Source: Alcanivorax sp. (GTDB lineage: Bacteria > Pseudomonadota > Gammaproteobacteria > Pseudomonadales > Alcanivoracaceae). Taken from it: a DNA stretch of 64,000 nt. The stretch spans positions 1-64,000 of the forward strand of contig JAKUPL010000017.1 of assembly GCA_022449455.1 (NCBI GenBank), read 5' to 3'. A program made the translations under genes and the position numbers. This document shows positions 44,436 through 52,288 of the stretch, in pieces; the stretch's first letter is position 1; every line of letters begins with the position of its first letter. The notes beneath the pieces were generated by a model that saw only the letters and a program-made list of their open reading frames with translations, did not search any database and had not been told where the DNA came from.

Positions 44436-44643
44436 CAAGTTGTTATAGGTAGCGGCCGTCTATGGCGACCGTTCAACTCACTCAACCGTAGCAAGGAAGG
44501 CTTCCAATCCTCGTCCCCCAAAGGGTGGACAACGCAGCGCGGAAGTATGCACCGATAACCCGCACGCACGGGCGCGCTCGCGGCACCGCCCAAGACAGTG
44601 CCGCGACCGAGTAGTAGCGGAGAGAAGCGGAGAAAGGCGGGAC
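44436..44643. other. Spacer between the reductase gene and TRAP system 2
   Basis: About 208 bases with no gene. It must contain the promoter for the leftward reductase-oxygenase pair and the end of TRAP operon 2. A stem of nine bases (44578-44586 with 44598-44606) without a T run may act as a weak terminator. I see no copy of the CATTAA-N4-TTAATG palindrome here. Confidence 0.5.
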
Positions 44644-45969
44644 TCAGATCACGGACAGCAACATCAACGACAACGCCGGCACCGTCACCAGTAAGGCAAT
44701 GCGCACCAGGTCGGCGCCCAGAAACGGTACGATGCCCCTGCTCACCGTCGCCAGGGAGGTACGCTCACTGAATTTCTGCACGATGAACAGATTCATACCC
44801 ATGGGCGGGGTAATCAGACCGATCTCCACCACCATCAGGGCGATGATGCCGAACCAGATGGAAATCTGTGTCTGAGTAAGGTCGAAGAACGGCAGGCCCA
44901 CCACGATGGGATAGAAAATCGGCACGGTGAGCAGGATCATGGACAGGGAATCCATCACGCAGCCCAGCAGCAGGTAGATCACCAGGATCGACAACAACAC
45001 CGCGAACGGCGCCATGCCGCTGGCCTGTACCCAGTTCGCCAACTCCACCGGCATGCGGCTGAGCGCCAGGCCGCTGTTGAGCAGGTCGGCGCCGATCACG
45101 ACCAGGTAAATCATGGCCGACGCCTCGGCGGTGCCGATCAGGCTCTTGACCAGCCCTTCGCCACGCATGCCGCCCCGTATCACGGCGAACAGGCCGCAGG
45201 CGCCGGCGCCGATGGAAGCCGCTTCCGTGAGGTTGGCCCAGCCACCGTAGATACCGAAGATGACCACCAGGAACACCACCAGCACCGGCGACACTTCCGC
45301 CAAGGCGCGCAGGCGCGTGCCCCACGCCGCCCTGGCCACGCGCGGCGCGTCGCGCATGGTGCGCATGGCCACCAGTCGGATCACGATCAGGTAGCCGAGC
45401 ATGGCCACCAGGCCGGGGATGATCGCCGCCACGAACAGCTTGCCGATGGATTCCTGGGTGAGCACCGCGTAGACGATCAGCGGCACCGACGGCGGAATCA
45501 GAATGCCCAGGGTGCCGCCGGCGGCGATGGTGCCGGCGGCCAGCTTGTTGGGATAGTGGTGCTTCTCCAGCTCCGGCAAGGCCACCTGGCTCATGGTGGC
45601 GGCGGTGGCCAGGGACGAGCCGCAAATGGCGCCGAAGCCGGCGCAGGCGCCGGCGGCGGACATCGCCAGCCCGCCCCGCCAGTGGCCGATGAACGCCGAG
45701 GCGGCGCGGAACAGCGCCCGCGACAAGCCCCCGTGGATGGCGAACTGCCCCATCAGCACGAACAGCGGAATCACCGCCAGGTCGTAATCGGACACCCGCG
45801 CGTAGACCAGATTGTTGATGGTGAACAGCAGCGCGTTGAGGTCGCCGTGGTTGACCAGCACATAGCAAAGGACGCCGGCCAGGAACATGCCGATGCCCAC
45901 GTGCACCCGCAGCGCCAGCAGGCCCATCAGCACCGCCAGCACCAACAGACCGGTTTGCATGCCGCTCAT
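44644..45969 (-). CDS. TRAP transporter large permease (DctM), system 2
   Basis: A 441-residue DctM-type permease with GFGAICGSSLATAATMSQVA and GILIPPSVPLIVYAVL blocks and about 12 helices. The start at 45969 overlaps the dctQ stop as ATGA. With the two genes upstream it forms a complete TRAP system. Its operon carries the CATTAA-N4-TTAATG palindrome in front, linking it to the homoprotocatechuate genes, so an aromatic acid is the likely substrate. Confidence 0.93.
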   Translation of the reverse strand: MSGMQTGLLVLAVLMGLLALRVHVGIGMFLAGVLCYVLVNHGDLNALLFTINNLVYARVSDYDLAVIPLFVLMGQFAIHGGLSRALFRAASAFIGHWRGGLAMSAAGACAGFGAICGSSLATAATMSQVALPELEKHHYPNKLAAGTIAAGGTLGILIPPSVPLIVYAVLTQESIGKLFVAAIIPGLVAMLGYLIVIRLVAMRTMRDAPRVARAAWGTRLRALAEVSPVLVVFLVVIFGIYGGWANLTEAASIGAGACGLFAVIRGGMRGEGLVKSLIGTAEASAMIYLVVIGADLLNSGLALSRMPVELANWVQASGMAPFAVLLSILVIYLLLGCVMDSLSMILLTVPIFYPIVVGLPFFDLTQTQISIWFGIIALMVVEIGLITPPMGMNLFIVQKFSERTSLATVSRGIVPFLGADLVRIALLVTVPALSLMLLSVI

Positions 45970-46436
45970 GGTCTGATCTCCCGCGCCGCCCGATACAGCC
46001 CGCACACAGCGAGCAACGCCAGGCTCGGCACCATCAGCCCCTGGGGCCACCACAGCGGCACCCCCAGCATGGTGGACGTGGAACCGTAATCCTGACTGTT
46101 CTGCATCAGCAGAAAGGTGCGCCAGCCCATCAGCGCCGCCACCGCCGCCAGCAGCAAATGGCCGAGGGCCAGCAGCCCCCGGTTCAGCGGCGCCGGCAGA
46201 AAGCCCGCTATCAGGTCCACCCGAATGTGGTTGTCGGTGATCTCGCACAGCGGCAGGAACGCCGTCACCGCCACGGCGATGGCCATCTGCAGCATCTCGA
46301 TGTCACCGGGGATGGGCGCGGAAAACAGCTTGCGCCCCACCAATGACACCAGCGACATGACGATCAGCGCCAGGACGATGGCGCCACCGGCCAGGGCGAA
46401 CCCCAGCGACAACCGACGCAGAATTACGCCCGCCAT
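45966..46436 (-). CDS. TRAP transporter small permease (DctQ), system 2
   Basis: A 156-residue protein with four predicted membrane helices and the DctQ block LVGRKLFSAPIPGDIEM near residue 32. It is coupled to dctM by a four-base overlap and lies 29 bases after the dctP gene. Confidence 0.88.
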   Translation of the reverse strand: MAGVILRRLSLGFALAGGAIVLALIVMSLVSLVGRKLFSAPIPGDIEMLQMAIAVAVTAFLPLCEITDNHIRVDLIAGFLPAPLNRGLLALGHLLLAAVAALMGWRTFLLMQNSQDYGSTSTMLGVPLWWPQGLMVPSLALLAVCGLYRAAREIRP

Positions 46437-46465
46437 TGCTCACTCCGTTCGCAGCGAGGCGCGCT

Positions 46466-47530
46466 TCAGCGCGCCAGTTCCGGGGTGTATTGCTTGACCG
46501 TTTTCTGAAGGCCGTCGAACAGGGCCTGACGGTCCAGGCCGCCGTCGTCGTTGGACACCCAGTCATCGACCACGCTCTGCGACGCCTCGAGCATGGCCTG
46601 ATAGGCGGCGGCGTCCAGGGTGATGACGGTGTGCGCGTCATCGCCGTCGATGCGATTCTTCACCTGATCGATGGCCCGGTCCCAGGCCTTGCCGAACCGC
46701 ACGGTGAGCGCCTCGCCGCTGTACTCATCGACGATCTTTTTCAGGTCATCCGGCAGGCTTTGATAGCGCTGCTGGTTCATCAGCATGGCCAGGGTGGTGA
46801 CGGTGGTGGTGGCCTGATCCGGCCCGGTAGTGGTGTGGTAGAAAGTGGTTTCGTCCAGTTTGGTGGGCGGCACCACCTCCCACACCGCCAGGGCGCCGTC
46901 GATCACGCCTTTGGAGAGCGTGTCGGCGATCTGCGACGGCGGCATGCTCACCGGGGTGGCGCCCACCGAGGTCAGGAAGCGGGACGCCAACCGGGTGGAC
47001 GCGCGTACCCGCAGGCCCTTCATGTCGTCCAGATTGCGCACCGCCTTGCGGGCGGTGTGCAGGGTGCCGCCACCGTCGCTGTACACCGCCAGCACCTTGT
47101 AGTCCTTGAAGTCGTCCTTGGCGTACGTCGTGGAATAGTCCCAGATGATGCGGCTGGCGGTTTCGCCGCCGGCCGGCAGCACGAACGGCAGTTCCAGCGC
47201 CTCGCTGCGCGGGAAGCGGCCGGCGGAATAGCCCAGCGCCGTCCACACCACATCCACCACGCCGTTGCGCGCCAGGTCCGCCAGCTGCCCGGGGGTGCCG
47301 CCGAGCTGCATGGACGGATAGATCTCGCACTCGATACGGCCGTCCGACGCCGCCTTCATGTCCTCACACCAGGGCTCGATCACATTCTGTTGGGCGTTGG
47401 AATTGGCCGGCAGGAAATGCTCGATACGCAGGGTGACGCTGTCGTCGGCATGGGCGGCGCCGAGGCTGAGCATCAGGCCCAGGGCGCTGCCGGCGATTCG
47501 AAGGGGGAGGTTTCTTATAGGTGTTTTCAT
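46466..47530 (-). CDS. TRAP transporter substrate-binding protein (DctP), system 2
   Basis: A 354-residue periplasmic binding protein with a signal peptide ending GAAHA-D near residue 27. The conserved GLRVRASTRLASRFLTSVGA segment has the carboxylate-binding arginine, and SDGGGTLHTARKAVRN is typical of TRAP receptors for aromatic or organic acids. The ATG at 47530 gives the signal peptide a normal N-terminus; the 21 extra upstream codons are discarded. The operator-like site C lies 68-83 bases upstream. Confidence 0.92.
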   Translation of the reverse strand: MKTPIRNLPLRIAGSALGLMLSLGAAHADDSVTLRIEHFLPANSNAQQNVIEPWCEDMKAASDGRIECEIYPSMQLGGTPGQLADLARNGVVDVVWTALGYSAGRFPRSEALELPFVLPAGGETASRIIWDYSTTYAKDDFKDYKVLAVYSDGGGTLHTARKAVRNLDDMKGLRVRASTRLASRFLTSVGATPVSMPPSQIADTLSKGVIDGALAVWEVVPPTKLDETTFYHTTTGPDQATTTVTTLAMLMNQQRYQSLPDDLKKIVDEYSGEALTVRFGKAWDRAIDQVKNRIDGDDAHTVITLDAAAYQAMLEASQSVVDDWVSNDDGGLDRQALFDGLQKTVKQYTPELAR

Positions 47531-47841
47531 GGCGACCTCTCGCTGTGTTTGCTTGTTGTTTTCGATGGCGACACGCTGCGTGCAGCGCACCACAATCCAT
47601 TAATTTATTAATGAATACTAAACAGCCTTCAAGCAGCCGGTCAATGCGCCGCCCCGAATAAAATTCGCTTCGACACGGGCGGGTATACATTCGCGACCGT
47701 CGCCGTTGGAAAGTGCAATTTTTCCTCTGGAAAACACCTGGGCCTGACGACGGGGCTCGCCGATGATGAAAAAAGCAACGCGATCACACCCACCCCGATC
47801 GCCAGAACAACACTCATCAGAATAAAAAGGGAGAAGTCGCA
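47531..47841. promoter_or_regulatory. Divergent control region, TRAP system 2 and flavin hydroxylase
   Basis: A 311-base gap between divergent genes, richer in A+T than its surroundings. It contains operator-like site C (47598-47613). A minus-strand frame at 47641-47859 could encode a 72-residue protein with one membrane helix, but it lacks a ribosome site and overlaps the hydroxylase start, so I do not call it. Confidence 0.55.
47598..47613. promoter_or_regulatory. Operator-like palindrome upstream of TRAP system 2 (site C)
   Basis: CATTAATTTATTAATG is an inverted repeat CATTAA-N4-TTAATG, the same form as sites A and B. A possible -35 TTGAAG for the dctP promoter lies just upstream of it on the minus strand, so the site would overlap the -10 region. 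Confidence 0.7.
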
Positions 47842-49728
47842 GTGCAGTTCCATCACCACGGCTATGTTTCCAGCGATCCTCGCGTCGAGGACGCCGCCGG
47901 CACCGGCATCAACCGTCCCGAGGACCTGCCCGAGCGGGTCGACGTGCTGATCGTCGGCAGTGGCCCGGCGGGCATGATCGCCGCCGCCCAGCTGGCCAAA
48001 TACCCCAACGTCACCACCCGCATCGTGGAACGTCGCCCAGGCCGCCTGACGCTCGGCCAGGCCGACGGCATCCAGGCACGCAGCGTGGAAACCTTCCAGG
48101 CCTTCGGCTTCGCCGAACGCATTACCGCCGAGGCCTACCGCATCACCGAGATGGCGTTCTGGTCACCGGACCCGGCCAACCCGGACCACATCGCCCGTGC
48201 CTCGGTGGCGCTGGATGACGGCACCGGCGAGATCAGCGAATTCCCGCACTTGATCGTCAACCAGGCGCGGGTGCTGGATTACTTCGCGGAGTACGCCCGC
48301 CACGCGCCGGCGCGCATCGAGCCGGACTACGGTCTGGAATTCGTCGGGCTGGAAATCGACCGCAGCGCCGAGTACCCGGTCACCGTGGCCCTGCGCCCTG
48401 TGAGCGGCGAACGGGAAGGCGAGCAACGCATCGTGCATGCCAAATACGTGATCGGTTGCGACGGCGCCCACAGCAAGGTGCGCCAGGCCATTGGCCGCCA
48501 GCACCTGGGTAAGGTGGCCAACCATGCCTGGGGCGTGATGGATGTGCTCGCCACCACCGACTTCCCGGATATCCGCACCAAATGCGCGATCCAGTCCGCC
48601 AGCGGCGGCAGTATCCTGCATATCCCCCGCGAAGGTGGCCATCTGTTCCGCATGTACGTGGACCTGGGCGAGGTGTCCGCCGACGACAACCGTCAGGTGC
48701 GCCAGACCACCCTGGAGACCACCGTGGCCAAGGCCAACCGCATCCTCCATCCCTACACTCTGGAGGTGAAGGACTGCGCCTGGTACACGGTCTACGAGGT
48801 GGGCCACCGGGTCACCGACAAGTTCGACGACGTGGACCCGGGGGACGAGGGCCGTGTGGCGCCGCGCGTGTTCATCGCCGGGGACGCCTGCCACACCCAC
48901 AGCGCCAAGGCCGGCCAGGGCATGAACGTGTCGATGCAGGACGGCTGGAACATCGCCTGGAAGCTGGGCCAGGTGCTGTCCGGCCAGGCGCCGGCGGAAC
49001 TGCTGGCCACCTATTCCGAGGAGCGCCAGGAAGTGGCGCAGAACCTGATCGACTTCGACCGCGAATGGTCGAGCCTGATGGCCAGGCCCACCGAGGAATT
49101 CGACGATCCCAAGGAACTGGCGGACTTCTATGTAAAAACCGCCGAATTCCCCGCCGGCTTCATGACCGAATATCGCCCTTCAATGATCACCGGCGACACC
49201 CGTCACCAGGCTCTGGCCACCGGCTTCCCGGTGGGCAAGCGCTTCAAGTCGGCGCCGGTGATGCGGGTGTGCGACGGCAACGACGTGCACCTGGGCCACC
49301 ACGCCACCGCCGACGGCCGCTGGCGCCTCTACGCCTTCGCCGACACCGGCGCCGAGCGCCTGAACCGCTGGGCGGAATGGATGCTCGACGCCGCCGCCTC
49401 GCCGGTGGTGCGCTTCACCCCGGTCGGCGCCGACCTGGACAGCCTGTTCGACATCAAGGTGATCTACCAGCAAACCCACGGCGAGGTGGAATTCGGCCCG
49501 GCCATCGCGCCGTTGTTCAAACCCCGGGTGGGCCCGTTCCAGCTCATCGATTACGACAAGGTTTACGCCATCGATCCACGGCAGGACATCTTCGAGGCAC
49601 GCGGCATCGACCGTGGCGGGGCCGTGGTCGTGGTGCGGCCGGACCACTACGTCTCCCAGGTGCTGCCGTTCGACGCGGTGGACGAACTGGCGGCGTTCTT
49701 CGAGGCCAACACCCGACGCCCGGGCTGA
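47842..49728 (+). CDS. FAD-dependent aromatic monooxygenase, 3-hydroxybenzoate 4-monooxygenase (MobA)-like
   Basis: A 628-residue flavin hydroxylase of the phenol hydroxylase/MobA class. The FAD dinucleotide motif VGSGPAG is at 39-44, the DG motif in IGCDGAHSKVR near 207, and the flavin-ribityl motif in FIAGDACHTHSAKAGQGMN near 345. A C-terminal thioredoxin-like domain occupies the last 170 residues. It starts with GTG after AAGGGAG. In this context it could hydroxylate a hydroxyphenylacetate to homoprotocatechuate, replacing HpaBC. The 3-hydroxybenzoate assignment is only by family resemblance. Confidence 0.85.
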   Translation: MQFHHHGYVSSDPRVEDAAGTGINRPEDLPERVDVLIVGSGPAGMIAAAQLAKYPNVTTRIVERRPGRLTLGQADGIQARSVETFQAFGFAERITAEAYRITEMAFWSPDPANPDHIARASVALDDGTGEISEFPHLIVNQARVLDYFAEYARHAPARIEPDYGLEFVGLEIDRSAEYPVTVALRPVSGEREGEQRIVHAKYVIGCDGAHSKVRQAIGRQHLGKVANHAWGVMDVLATTDFPDIRTKCAIQSASGGSILHIPREGGHLFRMYVDLGEVSADDNRQVRQTTLETTVAKANRILHPYTLEVKDCAWYTVYEVGHRVTDKFDDVDPGDEGRVAPRVFIAGDACHTHSAKAGQGMNVSMQDGWNIAWKLGQVLSGQAPAELLATYSEERQEVAQNLIDFDREWSSLMARPTEEFDDPKELADFYVKTAEFPAGFMTEYRPSMITGDTRHQALATGFPVGKRFKSAPVMRVCDGNDVHLGHHATADGRWRLYAFADTGAERLNRWAEWMLDAAASPVVRFTPVGADLDSLFDIKVIYQQTHGEVEFGPAIAPLFKPRVGPFQLIDYDKVYAIDPRQDIFEARGIDRGGAVVVVRPDHYVSQVLPFDAVDELAAFFEANTRRPG

Positions 49729-49733
49729 GCCGA

Positions 49734-50633
49734 TCAGCCGCGCCGGTTGTGGCGGCGATAGCGCCCCGGCGTCATGCCCGCCTCTCGGGTGAAAAAACGG
49801 GAGAAGTAGGCGGGATCGTTGAAGCCCAGACGGTAGCCGATCTCGTTGATGGAGGCGGCGGTGAAGATCAGCAGCCGCCGCGCCTCCTGAATCTGGCGGT
49901 CGAACACCAATCGCTTGCTGGGTTTGCCGGCGGTGCGACGGCAAATCTCGTTGAGCCGGTTTTCGGTGACGTCCAGGGCCTCGGCGTATTGGGAGAGCGT
50001 CCAATGCTGGGCGTGATGGTCCTCGATCAACATCTGGAAACGCTGAAACACGGCCAGGTCCTCGTGGCGGGCCGGTTGCGACGGCAGCGCGCTGCTCGAC
50101 AGCCGGAACAGACGGATAAAAATCAGCCGCGCCAGGCTGCGCACCGCCAGCTCGCGGCCGGCGCCGTCGCTGGCGGCCTCATCGCCCAGCGCGTCGAACA
50201 GCCGCTCCAAACGGTCCAGCTCGGCGTGCCGGTGCGGCTCCAGCTGCGCGCGGGCCACGCACAACGGTCGTACCTCGGTGGGATCGCCCAGGTCACCGCT
50301 CTCCTCCAGCAGGCTCCATACCAGCTGCTGGCGCACGGTGAGCACATGGCCGTCGGCGTCCGCCTGGGTGACGAAGGCGTGGGTCACGGTGGGCGGGGTA
50401 AGAAAAAACAGAGGCCCGTACTGGTGATGCTGGCGCTCGTCCAGATAGACACGCACCAGGCCGCTTTTCACGAAGTGCACCTGGAAAAAACGATCATGGC
50501 GGTGGGCCGGCATGTTGCGGCCGAAGAAATCCGCCATCGGGCCCAGCGCGTCGTAGTGCACCTCGGCGTCGGCGTAGCGCTGATCGTAGACCTGACCGAT
50601 GTTGATGTTGGGAATCGGTTCGTTGTTGTTCAT
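49734..50633 (-). CDS. hpaA: AraC-family regulator, HpaA-like
   Basis: A 299-residue regulator with an N-terminal cupin-like domain (MPAHRHDRFFQVHFVKSG) and a C-terminal AraC domain (YAEALDVTENRLNEICRR and EIGYRLGFNDPAYFSRFFTR). The start MNNNEPIPNINIGQVYDQRY resembles HpaA, the 4-hydroxyphenylacetate-responsive activator of Escherichia coli hpaBC. It diverges from hpaG1 over 99 bases and converges on the flavin hydroxylase. It may activate the hydroxylase gene in response to a hydroxyphenylacetate. Confidence 0.88.
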   Translation of the reverse strand: MNNNEPIPNINIGQVYDQRYADAEVHYDALGPMADFFGRNMPAHRHDRFFQVHFVKSGLVRVYLDERQHHQYGPLFFLTPPTVTHAFVTQADADGHVLTVRQQLVWSLLEESGDLGDPTEVRPLCVARAQLEPHRHAELDRLERLFDALGDEAASDGAGRELAVRSLARLIFIRLFRLSSSALPSQPARHEDLAVFQRFQMLIEDHHAQHWTLSQYAEALDVTENRLNEICRRTAGKPSKRLVFDRQIQEARRLLIFTAASINEIGYRLGFNDPAYFSRFFTREAGMTPGRYRRHNRRG

Positions 50634-50675
50634 AAGGGCTCTCCACGGCCCAGCATACCCGATCACGTCGGCCGC

Positions 50676-50704
50676 TTGAATTCATTAACATCTTAATGTA
50701 CAAA
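50676..50704 (+). promoter_or_regulatory. hpaG1 promoter with embedded operator (site B)
   Basis: TTGAAT (50676-50681) and TACAAA (50699-50704) make a plausible sigma-70 promoter with a 17-base spacer. The spacer is almost exactly filled by CATTAACATCTTAATG (50683-50698), a CATTAA-N4-TTAATG palindrome. This is the geometry of a repressor operator. An AGGAG site follows upstream of the hpaG1 start. Confidence 0.7.
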
Positions 50705-50732
50705 ATCCGGCAAAGAACAAACAGGAGTTCCC

Positions 50733-51512
50733 ATGCGCCACGCCCTCGTGGAAATCAACGGCCAGCCCAGCGCCGTCACCGTGGACGGTGAACGGTTGCG
50801 GCGCGCCGACGGCGAGATCCTCGCCGCCGACCCGGTGCGCTGGCTGCCGCCGGTGTCCGGCACCGTGTTCGGCATCGCCCTCAACGACCGCGCCCTGCTG
50901 GAGTCTCACCTGGACAGCTTCAACCAGCCCCCTTACGACAAGCCGCCTGCCAAACCGGTGCTGTTCATCAAGACCCCGAACACCCGCAACGGCCATCTCG
51001 GGTCGGTGGCACGGCCCACCGGCGAGCGTTTGCAGCCCGGCCCGTCCCTGGGCGTGGTGATCGGCAAGACCGCCAGCCGGGTGAGCGAAGCGGACGCCCT
51101 CGCCCATGTGGCCGGCTACACCGTGGTCAACGAATTCAGCCTGCCGGAAGACAGCTATTACCGGCCGGCGGTGAAGGCCAAGTGCCGCGACGGCTTCTGC
51201 CCGATCGGCCCCTGGGTCACCGACGCCACCGAGGTCGGCGACCCGTCCGGCCTGGGCGTGCGCCTCACCGTCAACGGTGAGCTCAAACAGGAAGGCAACA
51301 CCGCCAATTTCGTGCGCCCGGTGGCGCGGTTGATCGCCGAGCTCAGCGAATTCATGACCCTGCACGAAGGCGACCTGCTGATCGCCGGCGTGCCGGCGGG
51401 CCGCGTGGACGTTCAGCCCGGCGACGAAGTGGCGGTGGAGATCGACAAGGTCGGCACGCTGGTGTCGTTGGTGACGGAAGAAGACGCCACCCGGAAAGGA
51501 GACCGCTCATGA
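50733..51512 (+). CDS. hpaG1: Homoprotocatechuate pathway FAH-family protein, HpaG N-terminal-half type
   Basis: A 259-residue fumarylacetoacetate-hydrolase-fold protein matching the N-terminal half of the fused HpaG/HpcE isomerase-decarboxylase, which handles 5-oxopent-3-ene-1,2,5-tricarboxylate and its product. The metal-binding E-x-E pair of the family is absent: where the partner has YECE this protein has PGPS near 102-105. It therefore probably acts only together with HpaG2. It overlaps hpaG2 by four bases and is the first gene of the operon. Confidence 0.88.
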   Translation: MRHALVEINGQPSAVTVDGERLRRADGEILAADPVRWLPPVSGTVFGIALNDRALLESHLDSFNQPPYDKPPAKPVLFIKTPNTRNGHLGSVARPTGERLQPGPSLGVVIGKTASRVSEADALAHVAGYTVVNEFSLPEDSYYRPAVKAKCRDGFCPIGPWVTDATEVGDPSGLGVRLTVNGELKQEGNTANFVRPVARLIAELSEFMTLHEGDLLIAGVPAGRVDVQPGDEVAVEIDKVGTLVSLVTEEDATRKGDRS

Positions 51513-52288
51513 AACACGCTCGCATCCAGCACCGGGGCGAGGTGCTCGACGTCACCGTCAACGACGACGGCAATATCGTGCTGGCCGACGGCAAAGTCCT
51601 CGACGCCGACCAGGTGACCTGGCTGCCGCCGGCCACCGGCACCCTGTTCGCCCTGGGCCTGAACTACGCCGATCATGCCGCCGAGCTGAGCTTCAAGTCG
51701 GCGCCCAAGGAACCGTTGGTGTTCGTCAAGTCGCCCAACGCCTACACCGGCCACGACGGTTACAGCTGGCGTCCGGATGGCGTGGACTATATGCACTACG
51801 AGTGCGAGCTGGTGGCGGTGATCGGCAAGACCGCGCGCCATGTCCGCCGCGCCGACGCCCTGGAGTACGTGGCCGGCTATACGCTGTGCAACGACTACGC
51901 CATCCGCGACTACCTGGAAAACTACTACCGGCCCAACCTGCGCGTGAAGAACCGCGACAGCACCACCCCGGTGGGCCCCTGGATCGTCGACAGGAGCCAG
52001 GTTCCGGAGCCCAACAACCTGACCCTGCGCACCTATATCAACGGCGAACTGAAACAGGAAGGCACCACCGCCGACATGATTTTCGACGTGCCTTTCCTGA
52101 TCGAATACCTGTCCGGCTTCATGACCCTGCAGCCCGGCGACATGATCGCCACGGGCACCCCCAAGGGCATGGCGGACGTGCAACCCGGCGACGTGGTGGA
52201 CGTGGAGATCGAGGGCATCGGTCGGCTGCGCAACACCATGCTCAGCGAAAGTGAATTCTTCAAGAACGCGAAGGAGCAGTCATCGTGA
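51509..52288 (+). CDS. hpaG2: Homoprotocatechuate pathway isomerase/decarboxylase, HpaG C-terminal-half type
   Basis: A 259-residue FAH-family protein with intact metal ligands Glu98 and Glu100 (YECELVAVIG) and Asp129 (LCNDYAIRDY), and the GTPKGMADVQPGD segment near the C-terminus. It performs the decarboxylation of 5-oxopent-3-ene-1,2,5-tricarboxylate and/or isomerisation of 2-hydroxyhepta-2,4-diene-1,7-dioate. The gene is coupled to hpaG1 (ATGA) and to hpaE, whose GTG start overlaps this stop. Confidence 0.93.
   Translation: MKHARIQHRGEVLDVTVNDDGNIVLADGKVLDADQVTWLPPATGTLFALGLNYADHAAELSFKSAPKEPLVFVKSPNAYTGHDGYSWRPDGVDYMHYECELVAVIGKTARHVRRADALEYVAGYTLCNDYAIRDYLENYYRPNLRVKNRDSTTPVGPWIVDRSQVPEPNNLTLRTYINGELKQEGTTADMIFDVPFLIEYLSGFMTLQPGDMIATGTPKGMADVQPGDVVDVEIEGIGRLRNTMLSESEFFKNAKEQSS

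Noticed and set aside
47641-47859. 72-residue minus-strand frame with one hydrophobic helix
   Set aside because: No ribosome site, overlaps the hydroxylase start and the control region; the helix may be a coincidence.
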